Shown here in pieces: positions 53,361-61,437 of a stretch of DNA of 64,000 nt (positions are counted from its first letter, which is position 1; each line of letters opens with the position of its first letter). The stretch lies in assembly GCF_030441895.1 (NCBI RefSeq), contig NZ_JARJAS010000013.1; one strand, 5' to 3'. The translations under genes were made by a program, and so were the position numbers. Source of the DNA: Enterococcus_D entomosocium (GTDB lineage: Bacteria; Bacillota; Bacilli; Lactobacillales; Enterococcaceae). The notes below the pieces were generated by a model. That model searched no databases, was not told where the DNA came from, and saw only the letters and a program-made list of their open reading frames with translations.

Positions 53361-55013
53361 ATGGAAATGATCTGGAAGAAGCGTTTATTGGTTGCAGCAG
53401 GAGTGATTGGGTTGACCCTTTCCGGCTGCACGACAACAGGAAATACCGAGGGATCAGAGGCTGAAACTAACGGAGCGCCGAATCAAGCGATTGCGGTGAG
53501 TCTACCGGCTGAGCTGACGACTCTCGATACGACTCAAACGACGGATAAAGCAACATTTACCATCGTTCAACATTTATTCGAAGGGCTTTACCGTTTCGAT
53601 GAAAACAGTGAACCAGTTCCGGGCTTGGCAGAAGGAGTCGAAATCAGTGAAGATGGCAAAACCTATACCTTTACCTTGCGAGAGGATGCGAAGTGGAGCA
53701 ATGGCGAAGCGATCACTTCAGCTGACTTTGCTTATGCGTGGAAAAAGTTAGTCGATCCAGCAACGATGGGACCTAACGCCTATTTGTTAGATAATGTAGT
53801 TAATAGTAAAGACATTCGTGAAGGCAATGCTGATATAGAAACGATTGGTCTGGAGACCCCAGATGACGCGACCTTTATCGTGCAGTTGGAGCAGCCACAG
53901 CCATCCTTTTTATCCTTGATTTCCATCGGCTGGTTGGCACCGCAAAACCAAGCCTTTGTTGAAGAAAAAGGTGATACCTATGCTCGTACAAGTGAAGATT
54001 TGCTGTATTCTGGTCCCTTTACCTTGACCGATTGGCAACAGACTGGGGATGAGTGGACATTGGTGAAAAATGACCAATACTATGATGCTGATGTCGTTCA
54101 ATTGGAAGAGATCAAAGGCTCCACCATCAAAGAAGAAAATACTGGGATCCAATTGTTTGAAAGCGGCGACCTGGATTTGCAAAAAATCAGTGGGATCTAC
54201 GTTCAACAATATGGAGACAATGAAGAGCTAGTTACGCAAAATGATGTTGCGAACTTTTTCTTAGACTTTAACAAAACGGCCAACGATGCCTTGGCAAATG
54301 TTCATGTGCGTAAAGCGATCGCGTTGGCGATCGACAAAGAAAGTCTCGTGGCTAATGTGTTGAACGATGGAGCGAAAGTTTTAAACGGGCTGATCCCCAC
54401 CGGCTTAGCTGCGAATCCAAATACCGGTGAAGATTTTCGAGCATATAGCGGTGATTACAACTTGTATGATTTAGAGGCGGCCAAGGAAGAGTGGGAAAAA
54501 GCCCAAGCGGAAATTGGCGAAAGTACGACGTTGCGTTTATTAGTGACAGATGATGACAATGGTCAAAAAATCGGGGAGTACTTGCAAAGCCAACTGCAAG
54601 AAAACTTGCCAGGCTTGTCGATCTCCATCAACAAACAGCCACGTGCCAGCTTGAATCAATCAAGAGCAAATAGTGATTACGAGCTTTCCGTTTCTGGCTG
54701 GATCGCTGGAAGTAGTGACATGGATATGTTCTTTATCTTATACAAAAATGGCGCTTCCTTTAACTACGGCGGCTATGTCAACGAAGAATATACGGCATTG
54801 ACGGAAGATGCTCGCACCGTTCATGCCAATGACCCCGATCAATATTTTGAAGATTACAAAGCGGCAGAAGAAATTTTGTTGGAACAAGATGCTGCGCAAG
54901 TCCCTCTATACCAAAGTGCTTCAAATTATCTGATCAAATCAAATGTAAAAGACATCCAATTCCCAGCCTATGGCGCGCATTTCTTTTTCCGCACCGCCTA
55001 TGTCAGTGAATAA
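53361..55013 (+). CDS. OppA-type peptide-binding lipoprotein under Met T-box (orphan)
   Basis: A 550-residue family-5 solute-binding lipoprotein with lipobox LSGC (Cys about 27), followed by TTLDTTQTTDKAT, REDAKWSNGEAITSADFAYAWKKL and VRKAIALAIDKESL. It should bind oligopeptides outside the membrane for an Opp-type ABC importer. Neither permease nor ATPase is adjacent. ATG 53361 lies close to AGGAGG (4-base spacing); ATG 53367 (10-base spacing) is equally possible. Met T-box control points to methionine-containing peptides. Related to 31135-32778 but under different control. Confidence 0.9.
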   Translation: MEMIWKKRLLVAAGVIGLTLSGCTTTGNTEGSEAETNGAPNQAIAVSLPAELTTLDTTQTTDKATFTIVQHLFEGLYRFDENSEPVPGLAEGVEISEDGKTYTFTLREDAKWSNGEAITSADFAYAWKKLVDPATMGPNAYLLDNVVNSKDIREGNADIETIGLETPDDATFIVQLEQPQPSFLSLISIGWLAPQNQAFVEEKGDTYARTSEDLLYSGPFTLTDWQQTGDEWTLVKNDQYYDADVVQLEEIKGSTIKEENTGIQLFESGDLDLQKISGIYVQQYGDNEELVTQNDVANFFLDFNKTANDALANVHVRKAIALAIDKESLVANVLNDGAKVLNGLIPTGLAANPNTGEDFRAYSGDYNLYDLEAAKEEWEKAQAEIGESTTLRLLVTDDDNGQKIGEYLQSQLQENLPGLSISINKQPRASLNQSRANSDYELSVSGWIAGSSDMDMFFILYKNGASFNYGGYVNEEYTALTEDARTVHANDPDQYFEDYKAAEEILLEQDAAQVPLYQSASNYLIKSNVKDIQFPAYGAHFFFRTAYVSE

Positions 55014-55034
55014 GGAGAAAAATAGCTGAATGAA

Positions 55035-55068
55035 GAGCGCATGTTTATTCGATGAACATGCGCTTTTT
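55035..55068 (+). terminator. Terminator after OppA-type gene
   Basis: AGCGCATGTT pairs with AACATGCGCT around a nine-base loop, then T-run. Confidence 0.9.
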
Positions 55069-55073
55069 GCAAC

Positions 55074-55103
55074 AAAAAAAGCAGTTCAGAAAGCTGAACT
55101 GCT
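55074..55103 (-). terminator. Terminator after tRNA-Leu
   Basis: Minus-strand AGCAGTTCAG / CTGAACTGCT with four-base loop, followed by seven T. Confidence 0.9.
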
Positions 55104-55106
55104 AAA

Positions 55107-55188
55107 TGCGGAAGATGGGAGTTGAACCCACACGAGATAAACTCACACGCGCCTGAAGCGTGCGCGTCTGCCATTCCGCCACTTCCGC
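55107..55188 (-). tRNA. tRNA-Leu (anticodon CAG)
   Basis: The minus strand folds into a cloverleaf: acceptor GCGGAAG/CTTCCGC with discriminator A, D-arm region GTGGCGGAATGGCAGA, and an anticodon stem-loop with loop TTCAGGC (anticodon CAG). A long variable arm of the class-II type follows, then a T-loop GGTTCAACTCC. The CCA end is not encoded. It reads CUG codons. Confidence 0.93.
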
Positions 55189-55196
55189 ATAAGATA

Positions 55197-55225
55197 AAGA
55201 TAATCCTTTCTAGGAAGAAATGCAA
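55197..55225 (-). promoter_or_regulatory. Promoter of tRNA-Leu
   Basis: Minus-strand TTGCAT (complement of 55220-55225), 17 bp, TATCTT (complement of 55197-55202), nine bases before the tRNA. Confidence 0.5.
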
Positions 55226-55235
55226 GTCCAATCTC

Positions 55236-55414
55236 ACAAAAAGGAGCCCGCCAGCGGGGACTGGCGGGATAGGAGTAAAAATGAAAAAGTGTTAGGGTTG
55301 TTTGTTGGTATGCATTTATAATAGCGTGTAAATGTGAAAAAAAATTGACGAATCAAACAGAATTCTGAGAAGAAATCGCCAAGAAAAAGTGAAACTAGAT
55401 AAAACAATCAGAAG
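55236..55414. repeat. Hairpin repeat, tandem copy 1 (179 bp)
   Basis: First of three direct repeats. It contains a hairpin CCCGCCAG-CGGGGA-CTGGCGGG, then a conserved block (TAGGAGTAAAAATGAAAAAG, then TGTTAGGG and TTGTTTGTTGGTATG) and TTATAATAGCG. Identical start and length to copy 2. Confidence 0.9.
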
Positions 55415-55593
55415 ACAAAAAGGAGCCCGCCAGCGGGGACTGACGGGATAGGAGTAAAAATGAAAAAGTGTTAGGGTTGTTTGTTGGTATGCATTTATAA
55501 TAGCGTGAAAATGTGAAAAAAAGTTGACGAATCAAACAGAATTCTGAGAAGAAATCGCCAAGAAAAAGTGAATCCATGTAAAACAGTCAGAAG
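55415..55593. repeat. Hairpin repeat, tandem copy 2 (179 bp)
   Basis: Same 179-bp unit as the preceding copy, over 90% identical by eye. One stem base differs (CTGACGGG instead of CTGGCGGG), giving a wobble or mismatch in the hairpin. Confidence 0.9.
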
Positions 55594-55671
55594 ACAAAAA
55601 GGAGCCCGCCAGCGGGGACTGGCGGGAAGGAGTAAAAATGAAAAAGTGTTAGGGTTGTTTGTTGGTATACA
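55594..55671. repeat. Hairpin repeat, tandem copy 3 (partial)
   Basis: Begins exactly one period after copy 2 and keeps the perfect CCCGCCAG/CTGGCGGG hairpin and the conserved block up to TTGTTGGTAT, then diverges. Confidence 0.88.
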
Positions 55672-55776
55672 AGTATCATACCGAGAAAATATGAAGAATT
55701 TTCGAGCGAAATTTAGGAATTGCGTGAATCTTTTGACAAATTATGCCTTCTGTTTGAAATTTTTCTTAAAAGAGAA

Positions 55777-55782
55777 TTGACA
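55777..55782 (+). promoter_or_regulatory. -35 box of DUF62-ECF T-box transcript
   Basis: TTGACA followed by an AT-rich GATAATTT about 15-17 bp later; the exact -10 is uncertain. Confidence 0.55.
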
Positions 55783-55819
55783 AAAGGCACAAGCTTTGAT
55801 AATTTAAATGAAACAAAAT

Positions 55820-56077
55820 GCAAACGCGATGAAAAAGAAAGTAGAATCAAGGAAGTTGTCTAGCAGAGAGTTCCGGTAGGTGGGAAGGAACGACAACGAA
55901 TGATTTGAAAATGACTTTGGAGCGGATTTTCTGACTAATTAGGAAAATACGGTTGCCCCGTTAACAAGCGACAGTCTCCGAGTGTTTTCGGGTACTGAAT
56001 GAGGTGAAGCCTGTGAAGGTTTTGCAGATTAAGGTGGTACCGCAGGTGATGCCCTTAGCTTTGGCTAAGGGCTTTTT
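55820..56077 (+). promoter_or_regulatory. T-box leader, methionine specifier, of SAM-hydrolase/ECF operon
   Basis: Stem I starts near GCGATGAAAAAGAAAG. The specifier ATG (55911-55913) lies in GAAA-ATG-ACTTTGGAG, in the same register as the other two. The T-box motif AAGGTGGTACCGC is at 56031-56043, and the terminator GCCCTTAGC/GCTAAGGGC with seven T at about 56050-56077. This is the third Met T-box in the window. Confidence 0.92.
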
Positions 56078-56151
56078 TTGTGTCTGAACGGTCAGCTGTT
56101 TCAAGCGCAGGTTTTGTTAAAAAGGAGAAAGGTTGTTGGGAGGAGAGAAAA

Positions 56152-57000
56152 ATGCACAAATTAGTGGTTCAAACCGATTTTGGTTTGCAAGATGGAGCGG
56201 TTAATGCGATGTACGGGGTAGCTTATCAAGTGGCACCGGAGCTGGTCATTGCTGATTTGACTCATGAGATCGAGCCATACAACATTCATGATGCCAGCTA
56301 TCGTCTGCTGCAAAGCGTCACCTATTGGCCGGCAGGAACGGTCTTTGTTTCAGTGGTCGATCCTGGCGTAGGGTCTGATCGACGAAGTGTGGTTGCCAAG
56401 TTGGCGACCGGACAGTTGGTTTTGACACCAGATAATGGCACACTGACTTATTTAGCGACTTATATCGGAATCACTGAACTACGGGTGATCAATGAGGCAA
56501 CTGAGCGGTTGGCAGGATCAGCCGAAAGCCATACATTTCATGGTCGGGATGTTTATATGTATAACGCCGCGCGTCTCGCCAGTGGCGCCATCAGCTTTGA
56601 TGAGCTAGGAACACCCGAACCTAAAAAAGCGATCCAAGTCTTTGCCATTGAAAAGCCAAGCCAAACAGCAGAAACGATCACTGGCACGATCGATATTCTT
56701 GATATTCGTTTTGGTTCGTTGTGGACGAATATTCCACATACGTTCTTTAAGCAATGGCAGGTACAGTACAATGAGCCGCTGCTCGTCAGTATTTATTACC
56801 AAGATACGCTGCGTTATCAAGAAGAAGTGCGTTTCGGACGCTCTTTTGCGCAAGTGTCGGAAAATGAACCTATCTTATATGTCAATTCCCTATTGAATAT
56901 TGGTTTAGGGCTCAACTTGGCTTCATTTGCTGAAACCTATAAAATCGGGACTGGCACGAATTGGAAAATTACCCTCAAAAAAAGGAGAAATGAAAAATGA
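56152..57000 (+). CDS. SAM hydroxide adenosyltransferase family protein (DUF62)
   Basis: A 282-residue DUF62 protein with TDFG near the N terminus (Asp about 9), VVDPGVGSDRR (about 70-80), PDNGTLTYL and FHGRDVY, the family's active-site segments. Characterised members hydrolyse S-adenosylmethionine to adenosine and methionine. ATG 56152 follows GGAGGAG; its stop overlaps the next ATG by four bases. With Met T-box control and an ECF importer, a role in recovering methionine from SAM or a related nucleoside is likely; substrate import is inferred. Confidence 0.88.
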   Translation: MHKLVVQTDFGLQDGAVNAMYGVAYQVAPELVIADLTHEIEPYNIHDASYRLLQSVTYWPAGTVFVSVVDPGVGSDRRSVVAKLATGQLVLTPDNGTLTYLATYIGITELRVINEATERLAGSAESHTFHGRDVYMYNAARLASGAISFDELGTPEPKKAIQVFAIEKPSQTAETITGTIDILDIRFGSLWTNIPHTFFKQWQVQYNEPLLVSIYYQDTLRYQEEVRFGRSFAQVSENEPILYVNSLLNIGLGLNLASFAETYKIGTGTNWKITLKKRRNEK

Positions 57001-57551
57001 ATCAATCAAAATTTACAGTAAAACACATTGTTGCTATCGGAATCGGTGCTGCCGTCTTTTTCGTCTTAAAACGTTTTGTCACGATTCCGACTGGTTTTCC
57101 AAATACAGATATCGCCACAGCCTATCCTTTCTTGGCATTATTAGGCGTTGTCTACGGTCCAATCGTTGCTGGTTTAGCGGGCTTTATCGGCCATGCCCTA
57201 GGAGATTTGACGACTTATGGTCCGTGGTGGTCTTGGATCGCCGCCTCTGGGATCTTAGGGGTGTTCTTCGGACTTTTGACTCGTTGGATTCCAATCCAGC
57301 AAGGAACCTTTGGCGCTAAAGAAATTCGGACCTTCTTGATTGGTGAATCGATCGCAAATTTGGTCGTCTGGGTGATCATTGCCCCAATCGGTGATATTTT
57401 GATCTATGGCGAACCAGCGAACAAAGTCTTTGCGCAAGGAGTCATTGCGGGATTGACCAACGCAGTCGTAACTGGGATAATCGGAGTGATCCTGCTAAAA
57501 GCCTATGCCCAAACCAAAACCAAAAAAGGCAGCTTGAGCAAGGAATCCTAA
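56997..57551 (+). CDS. ECF transporter S component (UPF0397 family)
   Basis: A 184-residue membrane protein with about five or six hydrophobic segments and the family segments VVYGPIVAGLAGFIGHALGDL, LIGESIANLVVWVIIAPIGDILIYGEPANKVFAQG. It is the substrate-binding subunit of an ECF importer. UPF0397 proteins are often labelled riboflavin transporters, but comparative work assigned Met-T-box-linked members to methionine or a precursor (MtsTUV); this operon's leader supports the second view. Confidence 0.85.
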   Translation: MNQSKFTVKHIVAIGIGAAVFFVLKRFVTIPTGFPNTDIATAYPFLALLGVVYGPIVAGLAGFIGHALGDLTTYGPWWSWIAASGILGVFFGLLTRWIPIQQGTFGAKEIRTFLIGESIANLVVWVIIAPIGDILIYGEPANKVFAQGVIAGLTNAVVTGIIGVILLKAYAQTKTKKGSLSKES

Positions 57552-57577
57552 ACAAAGAAATGTGTGAAGGCTAAAAA

Positions 57578-59287
57578 ATGAAACAAAAAATCATTCAATT
57601 TACGAATTTTTCTTTCCAATATGATGCACAAGCGGAACCGACCTTGAAAAACATCGATCTAACGATCTTTGAAGGAGAAAAAGTCCTGATCGTCGGTGCT
57701 AGCGGTTCTGGCAAAAGTACATTAGGAAAATGTTTGAACGGTTTGATCCCGCAAAATGACGAAGGTAGTAGTACCGGAGCATTGACGATCGGTACCAATG
57801 CCTTTGGGCAAGCTTCCATCTATGAGCTGTCTTTGACCGTTGGCACGGTGCTGCAAGACACCGATAGCCAATTTGTAGGTTTGACCGTATCAGAAGATAT
57901 CGTGTTTTCCTTGGAAAACGATCAGCGTAGTCAAGCTGTAATGCAGGAGGCGCTGCGCGTTTGGGCAGAAAAGACCGACTTAATGGATCATTTGGCAAAA
58001 AAACCGCAGGAATTATCGGGTGGCCAAAAGCAGCGTGTTTCAATGGCAGGTGTTTTGATCGACGAAACACCGATTCTACTATTTGATGAGCCCCTAGCCA
58101 ACTTAGATCCGCAAACAGGTGTGGAAGCCATCAAAATGATCGACCAGCTGTATCAAGAGAAGCGTTTTACCACCATCATCATCGAACATCGCTTAGAAGA
58201 AGTGTTAGCCGCCGCTGTCGATCGCATCATCGTGATGGAAGAAGGCCGCATCATTGCCGACAGTACACCGAATGAACTATTAAAAACGGACATGCTGCAG
58301 CAAGTCGGCATTCGTGAACCACTGTATTTAGCCGCCTTAAAAAAAGCGGGGGTTCCTGTGACCGATGCTGCTGATTTGGTCGCGGTAGAAGCATTTGCAT
58401 CACATGAGATTGCCGAAAAACTGACTAGGTTTCAAAAGGAATATCCGAAATCGGCACTTCCTAGCCAACAGCCGCCGTTGTTGGAAGCGAAGAATTTATC
58501 GTTTTCTTACCAAGTGAGCAAACCAATCTTGCAGGCACTGGATTTTACCATCCATCAAGGAGAAATGATTAGTTTGGTTGGGCATAATGGCGCAGGAAAA
58601 TCGACCTTGTCCCATTTGATTACCGGCTTTTTGACACCGACTTCTGGCAAGTTGCTTTGGCAAGGAACAGACATGGGCAATGATTCCATCAAAGAACGAG
58701 CGCAAAAAATCGGGTATGTTTTGCAAAACAGCAATCAAATGCTGTCAAAAAACTTCCTGTTTGACGAAGTTGCCTTAGGCTTGCGCAACCGAAATGTCCC
58801 AGAGGCTGAAATCACAGAAAAAGTTCATCAGACCTTGAAAATTTGTGGTCTTTATCCGTTTCGCTCATGGCCATTGTCGGCACTAAGTCATGGGCAAAAA
58901 CGCCGAGCCGCCATTGCAGCGATCCTCGTCTTAGATCCTGAACTCATTTTATTGGATGAGCCGACAGCGGGACAAGACTATCGCCATTACACCGAAATGA
59001 TGCAATTTTTACAGGAGTTGAACCAGCGGGGATTAACGATTGTTATGATCACCCACGATATGCACCTGATGTTGGAGTATACACAGCGGACGATCGTTTT
59101 GACGCAAGGAACGATTTTGCTGGACGCACCGCCAGAAGTTGTTTTAGCAGACAAACAAGTGGTGAGTGCCGCGAACCTTAAAGAAACCAGCTTGTATACA
59201 CTGGCGACCCTTAACCAGTTGACAGATCCCGCCGCTTTTACAGCCGCCTTCATTGCCAGCGAGAAGGAGGGACACGATGGAGAGTAA
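57578..59287 (+). CDS. ECF transporter energizing ATPase, two fused ABC domains
   Basis: A 569-residue protein with two ABC domains. Domain 1 has Walker A GASGSGKST (about 40-48), signature LSGGQKQR (about 146) and LLFDEPLANLD. Domain 2 has GHNGAGKST (about 335), a divergent signature LSHGQKRRA (about 435) and LLDEPTAGQD. It replaces the separate A and A' ATPases of ECF transporters and drives uptake with the S and T components. It lies 26 bp after the S gene and overlaps the T gene by 11 bases, as in a dedicated (group I) ECF unit. Confidence 0.9.
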   Translation: MKQKIIQFTNFSFQYDAQAEPTLKNIDLTIFEGEKVLIVGASGSGKSTLGKCLNGLIPQNDEGSSTGALTIGTNAFGQASIYELSLTVGTVLQDTDSQFVGLTVSEDIVFSLENDQRSQAVMQEALRVWAEKTDLMDHLAKKPQELSGGQKQRVSMAGVLIDETPILLFDEPLANLDPQTGVEAIKMIDQLYQEKRFTTIIIEHRLEEVLAAAVDRIIVMEEGRIIADSTPNELLKTDMLQQVGIREPLYLAALKKAGVPVTDAADLVAVEAFASHEIAEKLTRFQKEYPKSALPSQQPPLLEAKNLSFSYQVSKPILQALDFTIHQGEMISLVGHNGAGKSTLSHLITGFLTPTSGKLLWQGTDMGNDSIKERAQKIGYVLQNSNQMLSKNFLFDEVALGLRNRNVPEAEITEKVHQTLKICGLYPFRSWPLSALSHGQKRRAAIAAILVLDPELILLDEPTAGQDYRHYTEMMQFLQELNQRGLTIVMITHDMHLMLEYTQRTIVLTQGTILLDAPPEVVLADKQVVSAANLKETSLYTLATLNQLTDPAAFTAAFIASEKEGHDGE

Positions 59288-60107
59288 TCTAATCGGCTAT
59301 CTTGACCGCAAAACGTGGATCCACCAATTAAGCGGTGCCGCAAAACTGATTTGTTTTTTGCTGCTATCCGTTATCGGGATGATCTCTTATGATACGCGTT
59401 TTCTTATTGGACTGGCATTGTTTTCGGTCTTTCTATTTGCCAGTGCTGGAATTCGCTACCGAGATATCGCTTTTGTATTAAAATTTATCATCTTCTTTTC
59501 GATTTTGAATTTGGTGGCGGTCTATCTTTTCGCTCCAGAATACGGGGTGGAGATCTACGGGACGCGCCACGTGATTTTCGAAGGGATCGGTCGGTATACA
59601 TTGACCCAAGAGCAAGTGTTTTATGAGTTGAATCTGTTGATCAAATATTTTGTCACGATTCCGCCAGGGTTGATTTTCCTGTTTACCACTAATCCAAGCG
59701 AGTTGGCGTCCAGTATCAACCGCATCGGGATCTCCTACAAGATCGCCTATGCAGTCGCACTGGCTTTGCGTTACATCCCTGATATTCAAGAGGATTTTCG
59801 AACCATTGCCAAAGCGCAGCAAGCACGGGGCGTGGAGCTTTCTAAAAAAGCACCTTTGCGCAAACGAGTGGCAGGCAATGTCGCGATCGCGATTCCTTTG
59901 ATTTTTTCCAGCTTGGAACGGATCGACCATATTTCTGCTGCCATGGAGCTAAGAAGGTTTGGCAAGCATAAGCAGCGTACCTGGCTGAAAGCTAAGCCGA
60001 TCCAAGGCAAAGATCTCTTGGCGATTGCTGTCGTTTGCTTGATCGTGGCGCTTGGATTGTTCTTGATGGTCCTTAATGGCGGACGCTTTTACAATCCGTT
60101 TCGTTAA
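59277..60107 (+). CDS. ECF transporter T component
   Basis: A 276-residue CbiQ/EcfT-family membrane protein: several N-terminal membrane segments, then the coupling region with AQQARGVELSK (a first Ala-Arg-Gly motif) and SAAMELRRFG (second motif), which contact the two ATPase domains. ATG 59277 is chosen for AAGGAGG seven bases before it. Confidence 0.9.
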   Translation: MESNLIGYLDRKTWIHQLSGAAKLICFLLLSVIGMISYDTRFLIGLALFSVFLFASAGIRYRDIAFVLKFIIFFSILNLVAVYLFAPEYGVEIYGTRHVIFEGIGRYTLTQEQVFYELNLLIKYFVTIPPGLIFLFTTNPSELASSINRIGISYKIAYAVALALRYIPDIQEDFRTIAKAQQARGVELSKKAPLRKRVAGNVAIAIPLIFSSLERIDHISAAMELRRFGKHKQRTWLKAKPIQGKDLLAIAVVCLIVALGLFLMVLNGGRFYNPFR

Positions 60108-60160
60108 CAAATCAACACATGAAAACTTAAAAAAACGGACTCATTGTCAATAATGAAAGT

Positions 60161-60195
60161 GGGACGGATGAATCAACTCTGATTCATCCGGTCCC
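60161..60195. other. Hairpin after ECF operon
   Basis: GGGACgGATGAATCA pairs with TGATTCATCcGGTCCC around a four-base loop. There is no T-run directly after it, so it may stabilise the 3' end of the ECF transcript ahead of the true terminator. Confidence 0.5.
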
Positions 60196-60210
60196 ATAAA
60201 TGATCGAGAC

Positions 60211-60293
60211 AAAAAACGCAGGACAGTCAGTCAATTGACTTTAGCGAGTGCTACATTTGCTAAAGCCAGTTGCTGCTAGGTCTGCGTTTTTTT
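60211..60293 (+). terminator. Terminator of ECF operon
   Basis: AAAACGCAG (to 60221) pairs with CTGCGTTTT (60282-60290) with further internal pairing, then T-run. Confidence 0.75.
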
Positions 60294-60302
60294 GCCGATA
60301 AA

Positions 60303-60402
60303 AAAAAGGAGCCCGCCAGCGGGGACTGGCGGGATAGGAGTAAAAATGAAAAAGTGTTAGGGTTGTTTGTTGGTATGTATTGATAATAGCGGGAAAATGT
60401 GA
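60303..60402. repeat. Hairpin repeat, dispersed copy 4
   Basis: Same CCCGCCAG/CTGGCGGG hairpin and conserved block as the tandem copies, about 90 bp conserved, diverging after GATAATAGCGGGAAAATGTG. Confidence 0.9.
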
Positions 60403-60490
60403 AAAATATCGGAAGAGAAAGTAATAGAAGTGTGTCAATCTTTTGATGATTTTCGTAAAACATTCCAGCGGAACCCTTTTAGATCTTTGA

Positions 60491-60519
60491 TTGACGGAAA
60501 CACGAAATAAGGCTACACT
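60491..60519 (+). promoter_or_regulatory. Promoter of ABC-2 exporter operon
   Basis: TTGACG (60491-60496), 17 bp, TACACT (60514-60519), about 33 bp before the ATG. Confidence 0.75.
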
Positions 60520-60552
60520 GATGGCATCAAAGCAGTACAAGGAGGGGACAGG

Positions 60553-61437
60553 ATGGATGCCATTACGATCAACGGATTAAGCAAACAATACAACAAGAAG
60601 TACGCCATCGAGAATGTATCATTGCAAGTGGCAGAAGGAGAGATTTTTGGCTTTATCGGACCAAATGGTGCGGGAAAATCAACGACCATCAAAGTATTGT
60701 TGAATTTTATTAAACCGGATGCAGGGCATGCGGCGATTTTTGGACGAGATTGCCAACAAGCAGCCAAAGAAATCAAAACGTTTACTGGATATGTTTCCAG
60801 TGATGTACGGTTTTATTCAAAAATGACGACAGCAGAATTGCTGGCATTTACGGCAGATTTTCATCAAGTCAAGCAGCCAAAAAAAGAGATTCAGAATTTG
60901 ATGGAGCTTTTTCAAATTGATCCAAACAAATCGATCGCAGAACTTTCTTTGGGCAACAAGAAAAAAGTCGGGCTTGCGAGCGCCTTGATTGCACAACCGA
61001 GAATGTTGATTTTAGATGAACCGACCAATGGCTTAGATCCCTTGATTCAAAAACGGCTGTTTGAAGAGCTCCTTAGAAGAAACAAACAGGGGATGACGAT
61101 TTTTCTATCTAGCCATGATTTGCATGAAATTCAGACCTATGCCCATCGGACCGCCTTTATTCGTGAAGGACAGATCATCACCGTGAAAGAACTGAGTGAG
61201 GAAGAAAATTTCGGCAAAGTTGTAACGCTCACGAATGAGGGGAGCCTCTCATTAGCCGGCTTGGAAAACGTGCAAGTTCTTGCTCAGGAATCACACACCT
61301 TGCGTTTTTTCTATCAAGGGGACATGAATCAGCTGGCACATTTTTTAACCAATCCTGCCATTAAAGAGTTCACGATCGAACACCCAACCCTTGAACAGCA
61401 ATTTATGCTGCTCTATGAAGGAGGTTCTCAAAAATGA
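60553..61437 (+). CDS. ABC-2 type exporter ATPase
   Basis: A 294-residue ABC ATPase with GPNGAGKST (Walker A, about 36-44), signature LSLGNKKKVGLA (about 135-146) and LILDEPTNGLDP (Walker B). The C-terminal extension (about 215-294) is typical of export ATPases of the NatA/BcrA type. It energises the permease encoded by the overlapping next gene. Substrate unknown. AAGGAGG before the ATG at 60553. Confidence 0.9.
   Translation: MDAITINGLSKQYNKKYAIENVSLQVAEGEIFGFIGPNGAGKSTTIKVLLNFIKPDAGHAAIFGRDCQQAAKEIKTFTGYVSSDVRFYSKMTTAELLAFTADFHQVKQPKKEIQNLMELFQIDPNKSIAELSLGNKKKVGLASALIAQPRMLILDEPTNGLDPLIQKRLFEELLRRNKQGMTIFLSSHDLHEIQTYAHRTAFIREGQIITVKELSEEENFGKVVTLTNEGSLSLAGLENVQVLAQESHTLRFFYQGDMNQLAHFLTNPAIKEFTIEHPTLEQQFMLLYEGGSQK

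Noticed and set aside
55236..55671. CRISPR-like array
   Set aside because: The period is 179 bp, the spacers are themselves conserved, only three units occur and no cas genes are present.
55395..55780. ORFs of 60-70 residues crossing the repeats on both strands (also at 60241-60540)
   Set aside because: Their similar residues come from the DNA repeat and its hairpin, they lack consistent starts, and the frames break at different points in each copy.
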